From Rhizobium tibeticum (lineage in GTDB: Bacteria; Pseudomonadota; Alphaproteobacteria; Rhizobiales; Rhizobiaceae): a stretch of DNA of 64,000 nucleotides. The notes below the pieces were generated by a model. It did no database searches. It was not told where the DNA came from and saw nothing but the letters and a program-made list of their open reading frames with translations. Below are positions 26,292 to 33,643 of this stretch, piece after piece (the first letter of the stretch is position 1; every line of letters starts with the position of its first letter). Made by a program: the position numbers and the translations under genes. The stretch covers positions 1 through 64,000 of the forward strand of contig NZ_FOCV01000007.1 in NCBI RefSeq assembly GCF_900110205.1, written 5' to 3'.

Positions 26292-26729
26292 TTGACAAGT
26301 AAGCATACGGTGAAGGCTGCATATACCGCGCTTGGCGTCAAAGTTGGCAATCCCGACAAGGCCGTCGTATCCGTGTCAGGTGACGGCGGGTTCATGTTCG
26401 GCGTCCAAGAGCTGGCGACCGCTGTTCAACACAACATCGCGGTTGTAGCGATCGTCTTCAACAATAATGCCTACGGTAACGTCCTGCGCGACCAGAAGCA
26501 GACCTATTCAGGTCGCTACCTCGGTTCCGAAGTGACAAGCCCGGACTTCGTGAAGCTGGGCGAAAGCTTCGGCGTCAAGACATTCCGTGCCACGTCGCCA
26601 GACGAACTCACGTCGCTAATCATCGACGCATTGAATCGGAGTGCTCCTGTCCTTATCGAGGTTCCGATCGAGAAGGGTTCGGAGGCTAGCCCTTGGCCCT
26701 TTCTCCATCCAGCGCCGCCTATTGTGTAG
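26292..26729 (+). pseudogene. C-terminal fragment of a TPP-dependent enzyme
   Basis: These 145 residues match only the C-terminal TPP-binding part of acetolactate synthase-like enzymes: KVGNPDKAVVSVSGDGGFMFG followed by NIAVVAIVFNNNAYGN is the GDG-(X)25-30-NN cofactor motif. The end APVLIEVPIEKG is also typical. Full-length relatives have about 550 residues with N-terminal and central domains, which are missing. The frame starts 60 bases after a terminator and 100 bases after a tRNA-end copy, so an insertion or deletion at that scar removed the first 400 residues. It is not expected to be active. Confidence 0.8.
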
Positions 26730-26847
26730 ACTCTGGGCTCGACGCGCGTCGCGCGGCTCAAGATCGCATTGGATAACCGATCCTTGTATTGAAAACCTCC
26801 TGTCGAAGACGCTGTTCCAAGTCTCCGAGAAATCAGAAAGTCAATTT

Positions 26848-27264
26848 ATGTGCAAAGATGACCTACCCCTGAAACTTGATAAAATTGAGAGCTATCATGC
26901 CCATGTCTATTTCGACGGCTCCGAGCAGCGCGAGACTGCGGAATTGTTGCGGGAGGAGATAGCCGAACGTTTCTCCGTTCTCCTCGGTCGCTGGCATGAT
27001 CGACCGGTCGGACCACACGCGCTTGCAATGTATCAGGTGGCTTTCTTGCCCGTCGAGTTCGCCCGTCTTGTGCCCTGGCTCATGGTCAACCGGCGCGGTC
27101 TGACCATACTCATACATCCCAACACGGGTGAGCCCAAGTCTGACCATCTTGAACGCGCGCTTTGGCTGGGCGCGGTATTGGAGATCGATTCCGCACCATT
27201 ATCCGACCGTGAAGATTCAGAGGTGGAGATTGTCCCTCATACCCGTCCGACGGTCAGCCCATAA
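26848..27264 (+). CDS. DOPA 4,5-dioxygenase family protein
   Basis: This 138-residue protein belongs to the DOPA 4,5-dioxygenase family, an extradiol-type ferredoxin-like fold. The motifs are YHAHVYFDGSEQRETAELL at the N-terminus, LGRWHDRPVGPHALAMYQVAF in the middle, and LTILIHPNTGEPKSDHLERALWLG near the end. The His residues of these motifs are the likely metal ligands. I start at ATG 26848; the frame is open upstream but that part overlaps the enzyme fragment and is not conserved in look. In bacteria members are of uncertain substrate. It is an isolated single gene in a mosaic region. Confidence 0.82.
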   Translation: MCKDDLPLKLDKIESYHAHVYFDGSEQRETAELLREEIAERFSVLLGRWHDRPVGPHALAMYQVAFLPVEFARLVPWLMVNRRGLTILIHPNTGEPKSDHLERALWLGAVLEIDSAPLSDREDSEVEIVPHTRPTVSP

Positions 27265-27720
27265 TCAATCTATAGCGCGACGTTCAGGATGAGACATCGT
27301 ATTGCCTCACGCAGCGATGCTCCCGCTGGCCTGATTGTCGCCTCATGGGTTTTGCTTCCCGCTTGGGGCGAAGGAGGCGGGCGCGAAGACGGTCAGGATT
27401 TCGCACCGCTCCGCCTCCTTCGTGAGCACCTAGTGCTGATCAATGGGGCGTTGCAACCTCAAGGACCTCCTACGTTATTTCCGGGAAACCGAACAGCAAC
27501 GCGTGGGCTTTTTCACTTCGCCACGCCTTGAGGCGACGCTAAAGCGTTCGCGACGGCAACCTGCCACTCCTCGATATAGGCTATTGAGAATTGACCCATG
27601 TTTGAACCCAGCCCCGCGTGTTTCAGCGAGGGCTACGGAGTGATCGACATGGCATTACTGAGCCTGATTCGACGAGAGCATCTATCGATCGTTCGCGCGG
27701 CCAGTTCTGGTATTTCGCTC

Positions 27721-27775
27721 TCGAACAATCGCAGGAATCGTTGCTTGTAAGCCCCTGCAACCAGAATTTACAAAG
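27721..27775. repeat. Left direct repeat flanking the parDE cassette, with tRNA-end copy
   Basis: The stretch contains GCAGGAATCGTTG and GCCCCTGCAACCAGAA (27751-27766), a diverged tRNA-fMet 3' end. It aligns over about 55 bases with 28509-28563. Its 3' side also aligns with 26181-26217. Confidence 0.6.
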
Positions 27776-27901
27776 ACTATCAAGACTTTGTCGGCCTCCG
27801 AAGGGAGCAGTCCCTTGTCCGGCCACTCCCATCCCCGCGTGCCGGAGCTTATTCATCGAAACGAAAGTCCCCCTCATAAGCAGAACCTTGACGAACCACG
27901 C

Positions 27902-27929
27902 TGGTTCACCAATAATCAAAGTGAACCAA
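27902..27929. promoter_or_regulatory. Inverted repeat before the antitoxin gene
   Basis: TGGTTCAC and GTGAACCA are eight-base arms around 11 bases, ending 15 bases before the antitoxin start. Such sites are the usual operators that ribbon-helix-helix antitoxins bind to repress their own operon. Confidence 0.5.
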
Positions 27930-27943
27930 GGAAGACAGGTGCC

Positions 27944-28192
27944 ATGACTGCTGCATTTACCGTGCGGGTTTCGGATGAAACCGCGAGCAAGCTTAATCAG
28001 ATTGCGGAAAAGCTGGATCGCTCCCGTGCCTATATGGCTGCCGAGGCGATCGAGGCTTTCGTTGAGCAGCAGGAGTGGCAGCTTGCCGAGATCGAAGCCG
28101 GGTTGGCTGAGGCCGATCGCGGCGAATTTGCCAGCGCCGAAGACGTGGCGAAGGTTGTTGGGAAGTACGTCAAGTCTACCCGCCAATCATGA
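27944..28192 (+). CDS. ParD/CopG-type ribbon-helix-helix antitoxin
   Basis: This 82-residue protein has an N-terminal ribbon-helix-helix: TAAFTVRVSDETASKLNQIA followed by DRSRAYMAAEAIEAFV, with the DNA-contacting strand at residues 4-10. The acidic C-terminal half (WQLAEIEAGLAEADRGEFAS) is the toxin-wrapping segment typical of ParD. ATG 27944 follows GAAGACAGG. The stop overlaps the toxin start (ATGA), the usual antitoxin-first layout. It should bind the inverted repeat at 27902 and neutralise the toxin. Confidence 0.88.
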   Translation: MTAAFTVRVSDETASKLNQIAEKLDRSRAYMAAEAIEAFVEQQEWQLAEIEAGLAEADRGEFASAEDVAKVVGKYVKSTRQS

Positions 28193-28479
28193 GCGGGAAA
28201 CGTATTCGCTGGACGCTTCGGGCGTTGCGGCGACTTGATGAAATCGGCGCTCATATTGAGCAGGACAATCTGGATGCGGCAGCGCGCGTGATCGCAAGGA
28301 TCGTGACCGCCGTAGATATGCTAGCCGAATTACCCGCAAGTGGGCGGCCGAGCCGCATCAAGGGCACACGTGAAGTGGTGCTGGCCGATATCCCTTACAT
28401 TATTCCGTACCGTGTCAGTCGGGACATCGAGATTATCACCGTCATGCACGCCCACCAACGGTGGCCGTCGGCCTTCTAA
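28189..28479 (+). CDS. ParE/RelE-superfamily toxin
   Basis: This 96-residue basic protein has the RelE/ParE fold pattern: RIRWTLRALRRLDEIGAHIEQDN, AAARVIARIVTAVDML, GRPSRIKGTREVVLADIPYII and the final strand IITVMHAHQRWP. The sequence is closest in form to ParE toxins, which inhibit DNA gyrase, rather than mRNA-cutting RelE, because the RelE catalytic basic and Tyr set is not obvious. It is translationally coupled to the antitoxin gene. The module is bracketed by direct repeats at 27721 and 28509. Confidence 0.87.
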   Translation: MSGKRIRWTLRALRRLDEIGAHIEQDNLDAAARVIARIVTAVDMLAELPASGRPSRIKGTREVVLADIPYIIPYRVSRDIEIITVMHAHQRWPSAF

Positions 28480-28508
28480 GCCGCTAATTTAGCTTTGGGA
28501 TGGGCCAT

Positions 28509-28563
28509 TCAACCAATTGCAGGAATCGTTGGTTGCGTGCCCCCGCAACCAAATCTTCCAAAG
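28509..28563. repeat. Right direct repeat flanking the parDE cassette, with tRNA-end copy
   Basis: TGCCCCCGCAACCAAAT at 28538-28554 is identical to 308-324, the end of tRNA-fMet plus three following bases. The preceding GCAGGAATCGTTGGTTG matches the left copy at 27731 with one change. Confidence 0.65.
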
Positions 28564-28630
28564 CAACCGAAATAACCAGGCCCAGATAGCGCTGGCGATC
28601 CTAGCTCCTCCGTCGTGCTCGATTCCGACT

Positions 28631-28786
28631 TCACGACTTCACCGCAGTGACGGTATCGAGGAATTTACGCTTGAAGCGCTCCTCAAGCATCGTGGTTGCT
28701 TCCATTGCCGGCAGCATCGCTGCGATGCGACCGTGAACCGCAAGCGTCGCGGATGGTAGTCCCGCGACGCGCGTCGGTACTTGATG
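28631..28786 (-). pseudogene. Possible C-terminal gene remnant
   Basis: Reading on the minus strand gives about 50 residues with coding-like composition, ending in a helical segment (TTMLEERFKRKFLDTVTAVKS) and a stop. There is no start codon or recognisable domain. It could be the tail of a gene cut by the rearrangements in this strip. The rest of the 28480-28786 gap holds the right direct repeat. Confidence 0.3.
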
Positions 28787-28990
28787 CTAATTTACCACAA
28801 CCCGCCGAGCGAGTGCCATGACGTAGTCATCGGCGATATCAGCCAAAGTCAGGGCGACCTCCGGTTCATCCCACCCCGCCGCGAGAGCCCTTTGCACGAA
28901 ATCGCGAAACGTCGCCGCGAGTACCTCCTCGCGACCAAGAGCTCGGCAGGGATCATTCGCGGCTTGCATTATCAGACGGATAGCTTTCAT
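28787..28990 (-). CDS. Small helical protein of unknown function
   Basis: This 67-residue protein reads MKAIRLIMQAANDPCRAL at the start and then a predicted helical body (EVLAATFRDFVQRALAAGWDEPEVALTLADIADDYVMALA). AGGGGG lies seven bases before ATG 28990, a much better start than 29062. The base composition fits a real gene. I do not recognise a characterised family; small proteins of this general form are common in rhizobial genomes. No signal peptide or membrane segment is visible. Confidence 0.55.
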   Translation of the reverse strand: MKAIRLIMQAANDPCRALGREEVLAATFRDFVQRALAAGWDEPEVALTLADIADDYVMALARRVVVN

Positions 28991-29402
28991 TGATGCGCCC
29001 CCTATAACGGTTTGCCTTGTTGCACCAGAAGTGCATTCGTCATGCACTCCGACTCTTGTCATGCGCTATTATGCTTCTTTTCTAATGGCTTACGCGGTGC
29101 GTGTCGTTAGCCGCCGATCCCAAAACTTGCAGCGGCGTCCATTTCTGCGGCTGGGAGGACACTTGCCGATCATTCTCCTCGCTCAGCAACGATTGGAATG
29201 ACAGCGCGTTCGATAGATCGGACTAAAGTCCGATATCGCCCTAACGTCACAGTTTGGCCCGATTGCCCCGAATTTTAAGAAGCGCTTTGGCACCTCAATC
29301 CGATCCATCCGGAACGGAATCAACAGCACAAAAGCGGGTCGTGAGAATGTCATTGGGAGTAGGCTCCGACAAGGCGAGCTCCCTAGAGACCAAGGGGGAT
29401 CC
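28991..29402. other. Intergenic stretch before acyltransferase operon
   Basis: About 410 bases without a credible gene. It carries the palindrome at 29217 and probably the promoters of the small minus-strand gene and of the acyltransferase operon. Confidence 0.5.
29217..29234. promoter_or_regulatory. Perfect palindrome before acyltransferase operon
   Basis: ATCGGACT-AA-AGTCCGAT has perfect eight-base arms, 169 bases before the acyltransferase start. The geometry is that of a dimeric regulator operator; the regulator is unknown. Confidence 0.45.
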
Positions 29403-30572
29403 ATGCTTCATGCACGAGAACGGCAACTGGACGGACTTCGTACTCTCGCCGTCGCAATGGTCCTATACCACCATTTCTTCGCCGTCGATGGATCAGTTTT
29501 GGGTCATCTCGGCGTGCGCCTGTTCTTCGTACTCAGCGGCTTCCTGATAACGCGGCTCCTTTTAGATGCACGTTCCGCTATCGACTATGAACCGGGCACT
29601 GCGCTGAAATCGTTCTATATTCGCCGCGCTTTGCGCATATTCCCTCCCTATTTTGCGATGTTGGGCTTCGTTTGGTTTGTAAACCTTGAAGGAGCTCGCG
29701 GTAGCCTCAAGTGGCACGCGCTTTATCTCTCGAACTTTTGGTATGCCCTCCACAATGAATGGACACCTTGGGTGTTGTGCCACACCTGGAGCTTAAGCAT
29801 TGAGGAACAGTTTTATATTGCCTGGCCGTTGGTGATCCTCCTGGCTCCCCGCCGCTTCGTTGGACCGATTTGCGTCGCGGTCATCGCATTCTCGCTAGCG
29901 TATCGCTTCTACTGGCCGTTCACAGGCACACCCGCCCTCGCGCGTGATCTTCTTCCTCCTGCGTCGCTGGATGCGCTGGTAGCCGGCTCCCTCCTCGCCG
30001 TCCATCGAAGCAGGACTGAGGTTTGGCCCCGCTGGATGCGGGTAGGCGTTGCTCCCTTGACCGCCGGCACCGTCATTTTCCTATGGCTGAAAGCAGTGCC
30101 AATGACACCAGCGCTTGAATGGCTGACGTGGATCGGTGCGGAGATTTTTCCCATCGTACCCCTCGTCATGCTGGTCGGAGCTTGTTCGTTAGGCTTGCAA
30201 GGAGGGTTCGGTCGCTTCCTGGAACTCCCGCCGATCACCGCGATCGGACGCGTAAGTTACGGCGTTTACCTTTTCCATCCGATTGTGCTTTCGCTGATCG
30301 TCAAGGCTCAGGCTTGGATCCCGGTCAATGTTTCGGAGCAGGGTCCCGGTCGGTTTGTGATTGCGACCGCAACCACGTTGATACTGGCTTCGATTTCCTG
30401 GACGATCTTCGAAAAGCCGCTCAACCAGCTCAAACGCTACTTCCCCTATGTCCGCTCCAAAAGTCGGGCCCACGTTCCTTCGTCGATCAAGGCCAGTGAG
30501 GCTGACGGACGACCATATGACGTTTCAGCGTACCGCCCAAGCTATGCCAACCGCGATGAACATGGGATTTAA
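29403..30572 (+). CDS. Acyltransferase-3 family membrane protein (OafA type)
   Basis: This 389-residue integral membrane protein has about ten hydrophobic helices. The N-terminal RQLDGLRTLAVAMVLYHHFF carries the conserved R-x-DGLR and paired His of the Acyl_transf_3 family, followed by RLFFVLSGFLITRLL, FYIRRALRIFPPYF and HTWSLSIEEQFYIAWPL, all family hallmarks. Such proteins move acetyl or other acyl groups across the membrane onto periplasmic sugars. AGGGGGA precedes ATG 29403. It starts a three-gene plus-strand run with a GT2 transferase and an ABC exporter, so it probably decorates the glycan that they make. Confidence 0.92.
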   Translation: MLHARERQLDGLRTLAVAMVLYHHFFAVDGSVLGHLGVRLFFVLSGFLITRLLLDARSAIDYEPGTALKSFYIRRALRIFPPYFAMLGFVWFVNLEGARGSLKWHALYLSNFWYALHNEWTPWVLCHTWSLSIEEQFYIAWPLVILLAPRRFVGPICVAVIAFSLAYRFYWPFTGTPALARDLLPPASLDALVAGSLLAVHRSRTEVWPRWMRVGVAPLTAGTVIFLWLKAVPMTPALEWLTWIGAEIFPIVPLVMLVGACSLGLQGGFGRFLELPPITAIGRVSYGVYLFHPIVLSLIVKAQAWIPVNVSEQGPGRFVIATATTLILASISWTIFEKPLNQLKRYFPYVRSKSRAHVPSSIKASEADGRPYDVSAYRPSYANRDEHGI

Positions 30573-30575
30573 TAG

Positions 30576-31679
30576 ATGCCTGATCCTTTGATCTCGGTCG
30601 TGCTGCCTGTTTACAATGGCGAGCCTTACATTGCCGCTGCGCTCGAAAGCATTCTGCGCCAGGACTACGACCGCTTTGAAGTCATTGCGCTTGACGACGG
30701 CTCGACCGATCGTTCGCTGGAGATCCTTCAACGGTGTCGAAAAGCCGACGATCGTATTCGCATCGTCTCGCGGGAGAACCGCGGGCTCATTGCGACATTG
30801 AACGACGGAATCGCCTTGGCGAGTGGGGATCTTATCGCCCGAATGGACGCAGACGATATTTCCTATCCATCCCGCTTTTCGCGCCAGGTCGCACTCTTTG
30901 CCAAGCAGCCTCAGCTCGCGATCAGTGGTACGGGCATTGATCAGCTTCTCGGCAATCGCGTGGTACGCGGCAGGCCAAATCCGATCTATCAGACCGGAGA
31001 TTGGCACATACTGTCGACGTTCTTTACCATCTTCTTGCACTCGACGGTGATGTACAACCGCAACGTCATCCCTGAAGACATGCTGGTGTATGACGCAGGC
31101 TATGTCCATGCCGAGGATTTTGATCTCTTCGGGCGCATTGCCCGGCAGTTCCCTGCAGCCATGATCGATGAGAGCCTCGTTGCCTATCGCATTCACCACG
31201 ACAGCGTCTCAAGCCGACACAAGCAGCAGATGCGCCAAACGCACCTGAAGATCGTCGCGGAGAACCTCGAACGACAATCTCTTTGCGACGATCCCGATGC
31301 TCTTCATGCCATCGGGGCAGCGGTTACGCCGGACACGGTACGCCGTGCTGCAAATTGCCTCCTTGCGATCGAAGGGAAAATCGCGGAGCGTGTTGGTCCG
31401 ACGCGTTCCAGCTACGCGCACGGAAGCTTGTGTTTCTTCTATTTCCTCTATCAACTCATTATTGATGAGCAGCGACCGGAGCTTACACACGCGTTTTTGA
31501 CGCTGACAGGAAAGTGGCAGCTCATCCGGCGTCGAGAACGGTACGGACTTCGGTCCGCTGCTTATGCGCCGTGGTTGTGCCGCTTTTCAGGCGGCGCGAC
31601 CCGGCGACTGGATCTGATGGCGCGCTACTATCAATCGGTGCCCGCTAAAACCGTACAGTCGCTTCAAGGGCTCGCATAG
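30576..31679 (+). CDS. GT2-family glycosyltransferase
   Basis: This 367-residue protein begins three bases after the acyltransferase stop. The first 220 residues are a GT-A fold: PLISVVLPVYNGEPYIAAAL, EVIALDDGSTDRS, ENRGLIATLNDGIALASGD, the DXD motif RMDADDIS and YVHAEDFDLFGRIA as the acceptor-base motif. No membrane helices are evident in that half; the C-terminal 130 residues are helical. It probably adds a sugar in the cytoplasm to a carrier lipid used by the downstream exporter. The sugar is unknown. Confidence 0.9.
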   Translation: MPDPLISVVLPVYNGEPYIAAALESILRQDYDRFEVIALDDGSTDRSLEILQRCRKADDRIRIVSRENRGLIATLNDGIALASGDLIARMDADDISYPSRFSRQVALFAKQPQLAISGTGIDQLLGNRVVRGRPNPIYQTGDWHILSTFFTIFLHSTVMYNRNVIPEDMLVYDAGYVHAEDFDLFGRIARQFPAAMIDESLVAYRIHHDSVSSRHKQQMRQTHLKIVAENLERQSLCDDPDALHAIGAAVTPDTVRRAANCLLAIEGKIAERVGPTRSSYAHGSLCFFYFLYQLIIDEQRPELTHAFLTLTGKWQLIRRRERYGLRSAAYAPWLCRFSGGATRRLDLMARYYQSVPAKTVQSLQGLA

Positions 31680-31740
31680 TGGGCGAGAACCACGTATTCC
31701 CGCGCGCCAGAGCCTGCCACCAGCTGAGGTCACGACAGCC

Positions 31741-33525
31741 ATGCTAGAATTCGTTTGGTCGAGTTTTCGGCTATTGCGTCAGGCGCTCGGCCGGCAGATC
31801 TACCTGCTTGCGATTGTCGTCGTTTTAGGATTAAGCACCGCCGTCCTCGAAGGCACGGGCATCGGTCTCATTATTCCGATGCTCGGCATTATCGGCGGCG
31901 AGAAGGATCCCTCGGGGATGGCTGGGCTTTCAGCCGTCTTCCAACAGGTGGGCGCCGGTTTGGATGATCGGGCAAGGCTTATTGCGATCGCTGCCGCCAT
32001 CCTCGGATTGATCACAGTGAAGAATGTGCTGGCGTTCGCCAACGCCGTGCTCACCAATTTCATCTACGGCCGAGCCGGCCACGCCATGCGAAGTTCTCTT
32101 GCCGGCCAGCTTTTGACGATTGGATACTCATTTTTTCTGCAGCAGAGCCCGGGGCGCCTGCTCAATATCATCTCCAACGAATCCTGGCGGGCTTCTGACG
32201 CAATACAGACAACCCTTGCGGCTGTCGTAAACGCATCAGCCGCCGTCATCTTGCTCATCTTCCTCTTGCTTCTTTCATGGCAGATGACCCTGTGCGTCGC
32301 GCTGGGGCTCGTTGTGATCCAGGCTATTCATGCGATCCTCTCTGCCAGCCTGAAAGGGCCGAGCCGCAACGTCACGTCGTTCAACAGTGAACTTGCCTCG
32401 AAGATGCTTCATCTCGTACATGCCGGGCGGCTCATCCGCGCATTCGGACAGGAACTGCGTGAAAAGGCGCTCTTCGATTCCTCTTCAGATGCCGTTCGAA
32501 AAGCGAGTTTCGTTCTGCAATCCCGACAAGCGATATTGCCGCCACTGACAGAGATGCTGCATTCAGCCGTTTTTTTGACGGTCGTCGTCAGCGCCTGGCT
32601 TTGGGGCGTGAGTTTTCCGATTATCGTCGCTTTCGTGGTCCTGCTCTATCGGCTGCAACCGCATGTGCGTGCGCTTCAAATGGCGTGGAGCGCGGTGCAA
32701 GGCTGGAGTGGTTCCTTGGAGGAGGTCAGATGGCTCTTGGATTCGTCTGATAAGCCAAAGCCACCGGCGGGCGACGACCCGGTCCAGGGGCTCCGCCAGC
32801 AGATTGGCTTTGACTGCGTAACGTTCAAATATCCGAGCTCGGGCTCGCGACCGGCCGTGCTGCGCGCCGCGAGCTTCGACATTCGCCAAGGTCGATCGAC
32901 AGCAATCATCGGACGATCGGGCGCTGGAAAGACCACAATCGTCAATCTCCTTTGTCGATTTGTGGAGCCCGACGAGGGAGGGATTCTGATCGATGGCATC
33001 TCACTCAATCAAATCGATCCTCTCCAGTGGCGAAGACAAATTGCGCTCGCCAGCCAGGACCTCGAGCTGATTGATGGTACAATCCTGGAAAACATCACCT
33101 ATGGTCACGACGTTTCGTTTGCCGACGCTGAAAACGCCGCCAAGCTTGCTGAGGCGCACGAGTTCATCGAGAAACTGCCTGACGGGTATGAGACCGTGGT
33201 CGGTTACAGGGGAGCGACCGTCTCGGCAGGTCAGCGACAGAGGATCGCGCTAGCAAGGGCGCTCGTGCGAGATCCGGAAATCCTGATCTTGGACGAGGCC
33301 ACGAACGCCCTGGACGGATTGTCGGAAGCTGCGATCGTCGAGACCTTGAAATCAAGGGCCGGCCGTCGCACGACAATCGTCATCAGCCATCACCGCAGCA
33401 CCATTTCATTCTGCGACGAAGTCGTAATACTTCATGACGGCAGCGTCAGGAATCAGACCTCTTTTGCCGAGGTTGCAACACTAAGCATGGATCAGCTCTA
33501 CGAGCATGAAGCGCTTTCTCCCTAG
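31741..33525 (+). CDS. ABC exporter, fused permease and ATPase (MsbA-like)
   Basis: This 594-residue half transporter has six membrane helices in the first 330 residues (LGLSTAVLEGTGIGLIIPMLG, VILLIFLLLLSWQMTLCVALG, TVVVSAWLWGVSFPIIVAFVVL). A C-terminal ATPase has Walker A IGRSGAGKTTIV, Q-loop ALASQD, signature VSAGQRQRIALARAL, Walker B ILILDEA and the switch His in ISHHRST. This is the architecture of lipid-linked glycan or lipid exporters. It follows the acyltransferase and GT2 genes by 61 bases. The most likely cargo is a small glycolipid or oligosaccharide made by those genes. Confidence 0.9.
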   Translation: MLEFVWSSFRLLRQALGRQIYLLAIVVVLGLSTAVLEGTGIGLIIPMLGIIGGEKDPSGMAGLSAVFQQVGAGLDDRARLIAIAAAILGLITVKNVLAFANAVLTNFIYGRAGHAMRSSLAGQLLTIGYSFFLQQSPGRLLNIISNESWRASDAIQTTLAAVVNASAAVILLIFLLLLSWQMTLCVALGLVVIQAIHAILSASLKGPSRNVTSFNSELASKMLHLVHAGRLIRAFGQELREKALFDSSSDAVRKASFVLQSRQAILPPLTEMLHSAVFLTVVVSAWLWGVSFPIIVAFVVLLYRLQPHVRALQMAWSAVQGWSGSLEEVRWLLDSSDKPKPPAGDDPVQGLRQQIGFDCVTFKYPSSGSRPAVLRAASFDIRQGRSTAIIGRSGAGKTTIVNLLCRFVEPDEGGILIDGISLNQIDPLQWRRQIALASQDLELIDGTILENITYGHDVSFADAENAAKLAEAHEFIEKLPDGYETVVGYRGATVSAGQRQRIALARALVRDPEILILDEATNALDGLSEAAIVETLKSRAGRRTTIVISHHRSTISFCDEVVILHDGSVRNQTSFAEVATLSMDQLYEHEALSP

Positions 33526-33643
33526 GTGAGATTGCGGGACTTTCGGCGGGCGCGGGCATTGCATCGGGACTTGAAGGAATGAAGCGGCGCATCCGCTCCG
33601 GCGGTTGCCTCCGGCGCACGCTAAGGCACTTTTCACGCCAGTT

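Larger units (their letters stand above)
27265..27943. other. Intergenic mosaic with repeats, no clear gene
   Basis: Nearly 680 bases without a convincing gene. It contains a perfect 12-base inverted repeat (27369-27380 with 27411-27422, arms CGAAGGAGGCGG) around 30 bases, which looks like an intergenic repeat element. The left arm of the direct repeat that brackets the toxin-antitoxin pair begins at 27721. Confidence 0.5.

Noticed and set aside
27289..27531. Possible transposase remnant or small gene in the mosaic strip
   Set aside because: No frame on either strand gives a recognisable transposase motif, and the large inverted repeat inside suggests non-coding sequence.
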